A DNA stretch of 15,273 nt from Bacteroidota bacterium (GCA_023393375.1 JAEWLI010000049.1:1-15273), one strand, 5' to 3'; positions 7,102 to 14,662 are shown, counted from the first letter of the stretch. The notes: generated by a model from the letters alone, not told the origin. Made by a program: numbers and translations.

Positions 7102-10100
7102 ATGGATCTGGAGAAAGCAAAATACTTAATATTAGAAGACAACAAGGCCGATGAACTTGTACTTATTGAAGTATTAAATCACCTTGGCATAAGCAATGTT
7201 CAAATCACCTGCTCAACTTCCATTTCAAAAATACCTGTTCAATTTTATGATTTTATTTTTTGTGACCTTAATCTGGATGATTCTTCCAAACTAAATACCG
7301 TTAAACGAATAAAAAAAATATTCCCTGAGGCTGTAATCATTGTTTTAACAGGATTAGGAGATATTGAATTGGCCACTAAAGCTATTCACGAAGGTGCTCA
7401 GGATTATATATTAAAAGGAGAATTTGATGAAAATAATTTAAAGAAAACAATCCTGTTTGCCAATGAGCGAAACCTTCTTGCTAAAAGATTGATTCAAAGT
7501 GAGTCCAGGTTCAGAGGACTTATTGAAAATAATTTCGATGCCATATTAATCGCCAATATTGATACCACAATCTCCTATGCCAGTCCTTCGATAACATCTA
7601 TATTACAATATACACCGGAAGAACTTATTGGAAAAAAAATCATAGATATCCTGCATCCGGCAGATCAGGATTTACGGGAAAAGCATTACAAGAAATTGCT
7701 TACAACAAAAACGAAAGCAATCTCCCTTAAGGAAAGACTTCTCAAAAAAGATGGCAGTTATATTTGGATAGAAACCTCGATTTCCGACCACAGGCATGTA
7801 GCTGGAATAAATGGGATGGTCTCAAACTTGCGGGATATCGACCAGGAGGAACGGGCTCTTGAACAATTGCGCCTTTCAGAAAAAAGGTTGACAGAGATCA
7901 CCAATACCATTCCAGGCTTGGTATTAAGATATCAGCTTTTTCCTGATGGAACGGATAAAATATTATATATGAGCGAAGGGCCAATTGAAATATGGTCAAT
8001 AAAGCGAAAAGATATATATGAAAATACCGGATTGATATGGGGCACTGTTTTGGATGAAGATATATACCACTTGAAGGCATCTATTGCGGAATCAGCTGAA
8101 AAGTTGTCGATATGGAATTGCAAGTACAGGATTTCTGATACCAACCATCAGATAAAGTGGCTAAACGGTATGGGTAACCCAAATAAGCAGGAGGATGGCA
8201 GTGTCATTTGGGATTCAATCATATTTGATATTACCGAACAGATAAAAACGGAAGAGGCTTTGAAAGAAAGCCATGGCCGGTTCGAGCTGGTGAGTATGGC
8301 CACCAATGATGCCATTTGGGACTGGAATTTAATTACGGATGAATTTTATGTAGGTGATGGGTTTGAAAAACTATTCGGTTATCCTGCTCAAAAAAATGGC
8401 ACCTTTCTGGAATCTTGCGTCAATCATATACATCCTGCTGACAGGCCTGGGGTACTAAAAGGATTATATGACAAAATCTTAATGCTCGAAAACACCTCAT
8501 GGAAAGATGAATTCCGTTTTATCAAAAGCAATAATGAAGTTGCTTACGTATTATGCCAAGGGCGTCTTGTTGTCGATGAACATAATACGCCTGTTCGAAT
8601 GGTAGGGGCCATGCAGGACATTACTGAAAAAAGAAATCTGAATATCGATATAGTAGCAAGGAATAAAGCTTTAAAATGCTTATTCTTCTTTTCTCAAATT
8701 ACCAATGACGGCAAAGAACCTATTGCTAATATCTTGAAGGATTCAGTCGAGTTTATACCAGCATCCTGGCAATATCCTGAGATCGCAAGTTGTAGAATTA
8801 CCATCAATCAACAAGCTTATACCAGTAGCAACTTTAGGGAATCGGAATGGAAATTAAAATCTGACATCACGGTAAAAAGTATACCTATAGGTAAAATTGA
8901 AGTATTTTATTCGGAAATGAAACCTAATAACGAAATTGGGCCATTTTTACGTATTGAAGTAGATTTATTAAGTACCATTGCTACGATGATTGGTGATATG
9001 ATCGAAAAGCGTGAAGCAGAAGAAAAATACCTGGAAGAAAGAATGTTATTGAGGATTCTCATCGATAATATTCCCGACAGAATTTATGTAAAGAATTTGC
9101 AATCCCGGTACCTGATCAGCAACAAAGCCAATCTCAAATTTTTAGGCGTCAAATCGGAAGCTGATTTGATCAATAAGGACTGTACAAGTTATTTTGATGA
9201 AGAAGCCACCAAAATTTTGGAGGAAGATGCCTGGGTGATCAATTCAGGTAAGCCTATCACGCTTACCAATAAAAGAATAACCTCGAAAGCTGGGAACACT
9301 GGAATTTTTTATGTGAACAAAATTCCATTAAGGGATATCGATAATAATATAATTGGTTTAGTGGGCATCAGTAGGGATATTACCAAAAGCAAAGAATCTG
9401 AAAAGAAATTAATAGAATCAGAAGCCAACCTTCGGGCTATTTTTAATAGTACTGATGACGCCTACATTTTGATCAACAATGAATTAGCGATTTTATCTTT
9501 CAATAAAAAGGCTGGCAATCATTTTCAGAAATATCATGGTTTGAAAATTTCGACCGATCTTGAATTCCCATCGGTCATTAATCGAAAGCAACAAAAGAAA
9601 CTGATCAGCAATGTAAAGAAAGCCCTTAATGGTCAGACTATTTATTACGAACAGGAATTCAATGAAGGGGAAAATCCCTCCTGGTTTAAAATCTCAATAA
9701 TTCCGGTTAAAGCATCGCGAAAAATTGTGGGTGCCTGTATTGGAATAAACGACATGAGCAATATCAAAAAAGCCGAACTGGAAATTACCCGGGGGGCTGC
9801 CAACATGCAAGCATTACTGAACAGTACAGAAGATGCCTACTTACTTTTAAACCGGGAATTTAAAGTAGTGTCGATGAACAAACAGGCGGTTAATAATGGA
9901 AAACTCTTTTCAAAAGAAATTATGAAGCCTGGAGATTCCATATTCTCATATATTCCCGAGCCCAAAGAAGCATTAAAGCTGGCCGTTGAGAAAGCTATAA
10001 AAGGTGAGCCAATTCAATACATGCAATCGTTTCAAGACAACGAAAGGGAAATTTCCTGGTATGTAAAGGTTTATCCCATCAACTCCCGGCAAAAGCTGAA

Positions 10101-11142
10101 CAATGAAGTAAGTGTGGTGATCAGAGACATTACTGAAAGGAAAATGTATGAAAAGGAACTATTGTTTCAGCAGGAATTATTACTTAATTCACAACAATTG
10201 GCAAGTCTGGGCAGTGTAGATTGGGATTTGAAATCGGACATTTTCAGGCCCAGCGGCAATTTCTACCATCTTTTTGGAATACCCAACCACACGGTGGATG
10301 TAAAATATGAGTTTTTCAACAGGATAAAGAGTGGTGATAAATTTATTATTAAAGAAGCTTTTAAGAATGCTGTAAAAACTAAGAAACCATTTAACCTTGA
10401 CTTCAAAACCATATCGTTAGACGGAATTGAAAAAGCCATTAAAGGAAAAGGTGTGGTAAATACCGATCATAATGGTAAAGCAGTACGAATACTGTGTGCA
10501 TTGCAGGATATAACCGAACACAAAACTGCTGATCAGGCTTTGCAAATGGGCCAGGAAATTGAGCGGGCTCGTCTTGCCAAAGATCTTCACGATGATATCG
10601 GCCAATTGTTGACAGCTACGAAATTCCGGTTGGAAGCTTTACCCAATACCAACCCTGAAGTGGATGAGCAATTGGAAAATGTAAAAGAGCTGATCACATA
10701 CACTATCAAGGAAGTCCGTACCATTACGAAAAACTTATCTACCAAAGTATTGGAACAACATGGATTGGAAGCTGCGATAAAAGAAGTTTGCAAACCCTTT
10801 TATGATCCCGAAAATTTACAAATAAATATTGAATATAAGCTTGGAAATGCTACAGATAATAAATTACAGTTGGCCATATATCGTATTGTACAGGAAGCGA
10901 TAAACAATATTATTAAACATGCATCTGCCTCGTTAATAAGTATAAAGGTACTTGAAAGAAAAGATCACATATTCCTACAAATCTGCGACAACGGTTTAGG
11001 ATTTGATCTTACGAAAGAAAATCCAATGCGAGGTAACGGGCTTTCAAACATCCGGGAAAGGACTTATTTGTTTAATGGTATATTCGAAATCAAAAGTGCT
11101 GTAAACGAAGGTACCGTGATAACTTGTAAATTTCCCATTTAA
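7102..11142 (+). CDS. Multi-PAS sensor kinase, REC-3xPAS-GAF-4xPAS-HisKA_3-HATPase
   Basis: This is a 1346-residue soluble kinase without membrane segments. An N-terminal receiver (about 5-120) keeps E12/D13, phospho-acceptor D55, T83 and K105. PAS domains follow at about 133-250, 258-380, 390-512, 644-765, 770-890, 895-1016 and 1024-1145, several ending in motifs like DITERK or DITEK. Between the third and fourth lies a GAF-like module (about 513-640) with IPASWQYPEIASCRI, NF.ES.W and GPFLRIE. The transmitter is of the NarX/DegS kind: HisKA_3 ERARLAKDLHDDIGQLL with phospho-His H1163, then HATPase with N-box N1268, DNGLGFD (1296-1302) and GNGLSNIRER (1311-1320). The next gene, 29 bp downstream, encodes a LuxR-type regulator, the usual partner of this kinase class. 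The N-terminal receiver suggests a further input by phosphotransfer. Signals are unknown. Confidence 0.95.
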   Translation: MDLEKAKYLILEDNKADELVLIEVLNHLGISNVQITCSTSISKIPVQFYDFIFCDLNLDDSSKLNTVKRIKKIFPEAVIIVLTGLGDIELATKAIHEGAQDYILKGEFDENNLKKTILFANERNLLAKRLIQSESRFRGLIENNFDAILIANIDTTISYASPSITSILQYTPEELIGKKIIDILHPADQDLREKHYKKLLTTKTKAISLKERLLKKDGSYIWIETSISDHRHVAGINGMVSNLRDIDQEERALEQLRLSEKRLTEITNTIPGLVLRYQLFPDGTDKILYMSEGPIEIWSIKRKDIYENTGLIWGTVLDEDIYHLKASIAESAEKLSIWNCKYRISDTNHQIKWLNGMGNPNKQEDGSVIWDSIIFDITEQIKTEEALKESHGRFELVSMATNDAIWDWNLITDEFYVGDGFEKLFGYPAQKNGTFLESCVNHIHPADRPGVLKGLYDKILMLENTSWKDEFRFIKSNNEVAYVLCQGRLVVDEHNTPVRMVGAMQDITEKRNLNIDIVARNKALKCLFFFSQITNDGKEPIANILKDSVEFIPASWQYPEIASCRITINQQAYTSSNFRESEWKLKSDITVKSIPIGKIEVFYSEMKPNNEIGPFLRIEVDLLSTIATMIGDMIEKREAEEKYLEERMLLRILIDNIPDRIYVKNLQSRYLISNKANLKFLGVKSEADLINKDCTSYFDEEATKILEEDAWVINSGKPITLTNKRITSKAGNTGIFYVNKIPLRDIDNNIIGLVGISRDITKSKESEKKLIESEANLRAIFNSTDDAYILINNELAILSFNKKAGNHFQKYHGLKISTDLEFPSVINRKQQKKLISNVKKALNGQTIYYEQEFNEGENPSWFKISIIPVKASRKIVGACIGINDMSNIKKAELEITRGAANMQALLNSTEDAYLLLNREFKVVSMNKQAVNNGKLFSKEIMKPGDSIFSYIPEPKEALKLAVEKAIKGEPIQYMQSFQDNEREISWYVKVYPINSRQKLNNEVSVVIRDITERKMYEKELLFQQELLLNSQQLASLGSVDWDLKSDIFRPSGNFYHLFGIPNHTVDVKYEFFNRIKSGDKFIIKEAFKNAVKTKKPFNLDFKTISLDGIEKAIKGKGVVNTDHNGKAVRILCALQDITEHKTADQALQMGQEIERARLAKDLHDDIGQLLTATKFRLEALPNTNPEVDEQLENVKELITYTIKEVRTITKNLSTKVLEQHGLEAAIKEVCKPFYDPENLQINIEYKLGNATDNKLQLAIYRIVQEAINNIIKHASASLISIKVLERKDHIFLQICDNGLGFDLTKENPMRGNGLSNIRERTYLFNGIFEIKSAVNEGTVITCKFPI

Positions 11143-11171
11143 TTAATTTATAAAACATAAACTTAGAAGAT

Positions 11172-11831
11172 ATGAAAAAAATCAGATTGTTAATTGTAGA
11201 TGATCACACACTGGTACGCGATGGTTTGATTGCTATGTTGAAATTGGAAAGTGACATCCAGATTGTAGGTGAGGCTTCAAGTGGTGAAGAAGCACTTGAA
11301 AAAGTAAAATCCACAGAAGTCGATATTGTGTTGATGGACATTATCATGGATGGGTTGAATGGCCTTGAAACTACCAAATTAATAAAACAATACAATGAGA
11401 ATATTGAAATAGTTTTATTATCTATGGAAGCCAATGAAGAATATATTTCTGAAGGGATTAAAAATGGGGCTAAATCTTATTTACCTAAAGATATTTCTAG
11501 GAACAAACTCGTGGAAGCAATAAGAACTGTTGCTGAAGGTGAAAAATATTTCAGTGATAAGGTATCAACCATTATATTTGAAAGTTTTTATAACAAATCG
11601 AAGAAAAAAGGAGCACCTCAGGATAAAGCCGGAGAAAAGCTTTCGAAACGTGAACTTGAAATTATGGTACATATTGCCGATGGGAAAACCAGCCAGGAAA
11701 TTGGTGAATCTTTATCAATCAGCGTAAAAACTGTGGATACACACCGCTATAATATTCTACAAAAACTGGGATTAAAAAATACGGTTGAGTTGATCAGATA
11801 TGCCATCAAACAAGGATTTGTTCAGATTTAG
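11172..11831 (+). CDS. NarL/FixJ-family response regulator
   Basis: This 219-residue DNA-binding regulator has a receiver at 1-122 with D10/D11, phospho-acceptor D56 (VLMDIIMDG), S84 in the Thr/Ser position and K106. A LuxR-type helix-turn-helix lies at about 155-216 (KLSKRELEIMVHIADGK, then SVKTVDTHRYNILQKLGLKN). In this family phosphorylation of the receiver promotes dimerisation and promoter binding. The gene starts at an ATG 29 bp after the stop of the HisKA_3 kinase, so the pair is almost certainly one operon and a cognate two-component system. The PagL-like gene begins 43 bp further on and is the nearest candidate target. The operator sequence is not identifiable from this window. Confidence 0.96.
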   Translation: MKKIRLLIVDDHTLVRDGLIAMLKLESDIQIVGEASSGEEALEKVKSTEVDIVLMDIIMDGLNGLETTKLIKQYNENIEIVLLSMEANEEYISEGIKNGAKSYLPKDISRNKLVEAIRTVAEGEKYFSDKVSTIIFESFYNKSKKKGAPQDKAGEKLSKRELEIMVHIADGKTSQEIGESLSISVKTVDTHRYNILQKLGLKNTVELIRYAIKQGFVQI

Positions 11832-11874
11832 AGTTATTGATAAATATATTTATTTATACAAAAAAATGTAAAAA

Positions 11875-12327
11875 TTGAGAATTTTTTTGTTGGTAATTTG
11901 CTTCATGGCAATTTATCATATAGCCCCCTGCCAGACCAGTATTGAGTTTGCTCCTTACTCGTTTCGTCTATGGGGCCAGATGCCATCCTCCTTTACATTA
12001 CAGGTACAGCACAAAAGTCTGATGGTCGGTTATTACTATATAAGGGGAAGTTATATGGATGAATTTAAAAGCCCCGTTCGTTCACATACAGCAGGATTAT
12101 TCTATAAACCTGTCATTCCGATTACCAAATCATTGAGTATTTCACCTATTCTCGGTGTTTTTAACCATCGCTTTCCCACTAAAAATGGTGCATGGTGGGC
12201 ATTTGGGTTAAATTTGAATTATATAATTACCCCTCACTTCAGCATATATTATCAGCACATTTCTAATGGTTGGATAGCTAAACTCAACCCGGGACTTGAT
12301 AACATAGGCTTGAAATTCAAATTTTAA
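11875..12327 (+). CDS. Small outer-membrane beta-barrel, PagL-like lipid A 3-O-deacylase candidate
   Basis: The product has 150 residues with an N-terminal signal peptide (hydrophobic core RIFLLVICFMAIYHIA, likely cut near CQ/TS) and a C-terminal phenylalanine (KFKF), as in BAM-assembled barrels. Alternating aromatic/hydrophobic strands fill the middle. Near the end QHISNGWIAKLNPGLD carries H128, S130, N131 and D142. In Pseudomonas PagL the catalytic residues are H126, S128 and E140, so the spacing is identical with Asp replacing Glu. The family removes the 3-O-acyl chain of lipid A. The start is TTG at 11875: the ATG at 11866 is followed at once by a stop, a stop at 11869-11871 closes the frame, and the first in-frame ATG (codon 11) would destroy the signal peptide. 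It lies 43 bp after the response regulator gene. It could instead be another small barrel. Confidence 0.62.
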   Translation: MRIFLLVICFMAIYHIAPCQTSIEFAPYSFRLWGQMPSSFTLQVQHKSLMVGYYYIRGSYMDEFKSPVRSHTAGLFYKPVIPITKSLSISPILGVFNHRFPTKNGAWWAFGLNLNYIITPHFSIYYQHISNGWIAKLNPGLDNIGLKFKF

Positions 12328-12330
12328 AAA

Positions 12331-13980
12331 TCATATTTCGCTTAACAGGTGGCTGAGGTCTCCGGCACGAAACCATCTATAGCCATATGCATTCATGTTA
12401 ATCCGGTGTTTTCCTTTTTCATCGCCTTCATTTATTTCATTAGCCATCAGATCTACCAGAGTATTGGATTTTTTCAGCTTTAGATCGATTATTACTTCAT
12501 GCGCTTTTTCATCAAAATTATGAACAATGATCAAAGAGCTTCCCTTATAGCTATAATGCATTGCCAAAATATAAGGATGATCAGTTTTCAGGATTTGCCA
12601 GTTGCCCCATCCAATTTCAGTACACTCTTGACGCAATCTGATCAGTGATGTCATCCAGTTTAACAGAGAATCCGGACTCCGTTGTTGTAATTCTACATTT
12701 ACATGCTTATAAGCGTAAGGCCCTTCATCAATCACAGGGTGGACCAATTCCTCTGCTGTTGAAAATCCCGCTTGGTGGGCATTGGTCCATTGCATGGGTG
12801 TACGTACAGCATCCCGCTCCTTCAATTCCAGATTATCGCCCATTCCAATTTCATCACCGTATCTGATCACAGGGGTACCGGGAAGCGAGAATAACATGCT
12901 GTATGCCAATTCCGTTTGTGGTCGATTGCCCAGCATGGGCGAGAGCCTTCTTCTGATACCTCTTTCATAAACCTGCATGTGTTTTTCAGGGCCAAAACGT
13001 TCAAATACTTTTGCCCGTTGTTCTTCCGGCAACCGGTCTATATCCAGCTCGTCATGGTTGCGTAAAAAATGCCCCCATTGCGAGGTTGAAAGTGTCAGCC
13101 GTGTGGCTTCAAGTGCCTCCTTAAGAGGATCTACTTCTCCAGTAGCCAATGCATAAAACAGGGACTGATTCACAGGGAAATTAAACATCATATGGATGCC
13201 TTCCCCTTCCTTGCCAAAATATTTCATATTTTCCTTTGGCAATACATTTGCTTCCCCCAGCATAATGGCATTCCCTTTTCGCCATTGCAAAAACCTGCGC
13301 ATTTCCCTTAAATATTCAAACCGCATTTCATAATCCGTCTCATTGGGCACCACTGATTCCAATATAAATGGTACCGCATCCACACGAAAACCAGACACAC
13401 CCATCTGTAACCAATAACCCATTATCCTTCTGATTTCCGCACGGACATCGGGATTATCCATATTTAGATCGGGTTGAAAATTAAAAAACCGGTGAAAATA
13501 ATATGCTTTGGCTTTTTTATCGTATGTCCAGGTGGTTTTTTGTGGTCCGGGAAATACCATTCCGTCATTCCAGTCAGATGGTTTTTCTTTAGACCATACG
13601 TACCAGTCATGATGTTTGGCATCTTTGCCTTGGCGTGCATCTTGAAACCAGGGATGATCACTGGAAGTGTGATTTACCACAAGATCGATGATTACCTTAA
13701 TGCCACGTTTGTGTGCATGATGAATAAACTCGACGAAGTTACCACTGGAACCATGCCGTTCATCTACACCGTAATAATCTTTTACATCATATCCGTTGTC
13801 CTTGTTTGGGGTAGGTTGAAAAGGTGCCAGCCATATGGTATCGACACCCATTGCATGAAGATAATCCAAACGGCGGGTAAGCCCTTGGAAGTCCCCTACC
13901 CCATCTCCATTCAGATCCATAAAAGTCTCCAGGTCGAGACTGTAAATCACTGCATTTTTGTACCAAAGATCCTCAATCAT
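12331..13980 (-). CDS. treS: GH13 trehalose synthase-like (maltose alpha-D-glucosyltransferase) enzyme
   Basis: This 549-residue cytoplasmic alpha-amylase-superfamily protein has no signal peptide. Conserved GH13 regions are present: DLVVNH (99-104), GFRVDAVPF (197-205, nucleophile D201), LGEANVLP (241-248, acid/base E243) and RNHDELD (307-313, D310). FHRFFNFQPDLNMDNPDVR, the GIRRRLSPML segment (341-350) and DAVRTPMQW (390-398) resemble trehalose synthases of GH13 subfamily 16, which interconvert maltose and trehalose. A short beta-sandwich C-domain follows from about 465; there is no fused maltokinase domain. Related glucosidases share several motifs, so the exact reaction is less sure than the family. 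Start is the ATG at 13980. The stop codon lies 3 bp from that of the convergent PagL-like gene. No glgE or maltokinase gene is in the window. Confidence 0.82.
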   Translation of the reverse strand: MIEDLWYKNAVIYSLDLETFMDLNGDGVGDFQGLTRRLDYLHAMGVDTIWLAPFQPTPNKDNGYDVKDYYGVDERHGSSGNFVEFIHHAHKRGIKVIIDLVVNHTSSDHPWFQDARQGKDAKHHDWYVWSKEKPSDWNDGMVFPGPQKTTWTYDKKAKAYYFHRFFNFQPDLNMDNPDVRAEIRRIMGYWLQMGVSGFRVDAVPFILESVVPNETDYEMRFEYLREMRRFLQWRKGNAIMLGEANVLPKENMKYFGKEGEGIHMMFNFPVNQSLFYALATGEVDPLKEALEATRLTLSTSQWGHFLRNHDELDIDRLPEEQRAKVFERFGPEKHMQVYERGIRRRLSPMLGNRPQTELAYSMLFSLPGTPVIRYGDEIGMGDNLELKERDAVRTPMQWTNAHQAGFSTAEELVHPVIDEGPYAYKHVNVELQQRSPDSLLNWMTSLIRLRQECTEIGWGNWQILKTDHPYILAMHYSYKGSSLIIVHNFDEKAHEVIIDLKLKKSNTLVDLMANEINEGDEKGKHRINMNAYGYRWFRAGDLSHLLSEI

Positions 13981-13994
13981 AAAATTAATTTGCG

Positions 13995-14015
13995 GTTGAA
14001 CAATAATTGTTTAAC
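13995..14015. promoter_or_regulatory. Palindrome just upstream of the treS-like gene
   Basis: GTTGAACAAT (13995-14004) and ATTGTTTAAC (14006-14015) form 10-bp arms around one base with a single mismatch. The site begins 14 bp before the start codon at 13980, where a bound repressor would block transcription or translation initiation. A regulator of maltose or trehalose use is an inference; none is encoded nearby. Confidence 0.4.
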
Positions 14016-14051
14016 AGAATTTTTATGGATGTGTTCAATCGTGCGGGGGAT

Positions 14052-14103
14052 TAGTCATACTATGTCTATGGGCAGTTAACTAATTCGCACGTCTGCTGCA
14101 CGC
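14052..14103. repeat. Palindromic hairpin element A (right arm lost)
   Basis: It starts with TAGTCATACTATGTCTA at 14052-14068 (one mismatch to the 17-bp consensus) and keeps the internal GGCAGT, ACTAATTCGC and CTGCTGCA blocks. The right 17-bp arm is missing; CGCAGTCCGG stands in its place. This is the copy closest to the treS-like gene. Confidence 0.7.
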
Positions 14104-14113
14104 AGTCCGGACC

Positions 14114-14181
14114 TAGTCATACTATGACTCAAAGCAGTGAACTAATTCGCTCATCTGCTGCATGTAGTCATAGTATGACTA
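14114..14181. repeat. Palindromic hairpin element B (68 bp, complete)
   Basis: The left arm TAGTCATACTATGACTC (14114-14130) and right arm TAGTCATAGTATGACTA (14165-14181) are reverse complements over 16 bp. Each arm is also a palindrome around its central base. Inside, AGCAG and CTGCT pair as a second stem around the conserved ACTAATTCGC block. The whole element can fold into one long hairpin. Confidence 0.85.
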
Positions 14182-14195
14182 ATACAGTCCGGGTC

Positions 14196-14263
14196 TAGTC
14201 ATACTATGACTAAGGGCAGTAAAGCTATTCGCCAATATGCTGCATGTAGTCATAGTATGACTA
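14196..14263. repeat. Palindromic hairpin element C (68 bp, complete)
   Basis: This is the cleanest copy: TAGTCATACTATGACTA at 14196-14212 and TAGTCATAGTATGACTA at 14247-14263 are exact reverse complements (17 bp). The inner GCAG/CTGC stem is present, while the loop is more divergent (GCTATTCGCC). It is separated from element B by 14 bp containing CAGTCCGG, a block that also follows element A. Confidence 0.88.
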
Positions 14264-14275
14264 ATATTTCCAGAA

Positions 14276-14309
14276 CTTTAAGTTGATATCTCATGGAAAA
14301 AACTTAAAG
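14276..14309. repeat. Inverted repeat between elements C and D
   Basis: CTTTAAGTT (14276-14284) and AACTTAAAG (14301-14309) are exact reverse complements around a 16-nt loop. It is unrelated in sequence to the flanking elements and is not followed by a T-run, so it is not a typical terminator. Confidence 0.45.
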
Positions 14310-14360
14310 GGACATCCCAATGATTCTTACTGAAATAGTCTAATACTGAATGCCATGGTT

Positions 14361-14429
14361 AAGTCATACTATCACTCAGATCAGTTACACTAATTCGCTC
14401 ATCTACTGCATGTAGTCATAGTATGACTA
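14361..14429. repeat. Palindromic hairpin element D (69 bp)
   Basis: The left arm AAGTCATACTATCACTC (14361-14377) has three changes from consensus; the right arm TAGTCATAGTATGACTA (14413-14429) is perfect. The inner stem is CAGT/ACTG here, shifted from the GCAG/CTGC of the other copies but still paired. ACTAATTCGC is conserved in the loop. Confidence 0.82.
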
Positions 14430-14497
14430 TTGTAGCATTGCCGTTAATTTAATAGAGGTGTCATCCGTAATGATTATATTGTTTAGATTATTGCAAT

Positions 14498-14644
14498 ATG
14501 ACAAATAAGGAATATAAACTGAGCACTATTAAGTCTAAAGAAAGTGAATTTCCCAGATACGGAATCAAGTCAATTGGCTTGTTCAGCTCATATGCCAGAG
14601 ATGAACAGAGAAATAATAACCTCGAATTTGTAAATTGCAGCTGA
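14498..14644 (+). pseudogene. Remnant of an MNT-type nucleotidyltransferase
   Basis: This 48-codon frame (ATG at 14498, TGA at 14642) encodes RYGIKSIGLFSSYARDEQ, closely resembling the start of small MNT-domain nucleotidyltransferases (usual form YGIKSIGLFGSYARGEQ followed by SDIDFLVEF). MNT proteins of about 100 residues often pair with HEPN partners as toxin-antitoxin systems. Here the catalytic Gly of GS is Ser, and the DxD metal-binding residues are replaced (NNNLEF). The protein ends just after this point, about half the normal length. No HEPN partner follows. It is most likely a decayed N-terminal fragment; a catalytically dead short protein cannot be excluded. Confidence 0.55.
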
Positions 14645-14662
14645 AAAATGTTGTCAGAACCA

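Noticed and set aside
13474..14079. 201-codon plus-strand open frame antisense to the treS-like gene
   Set aside because: The minus strand encodes intact GH13 catalytic motifs across the same bases; the plus-strand frame is a shadow.
14052..14429. Integron attC sites or rho-independent terminators
   Set aside because: The arms lack the attC core pattern (RYYYAAC/GTTRRRY), there are no cassette genes between them, and no T-runs follow the stems.
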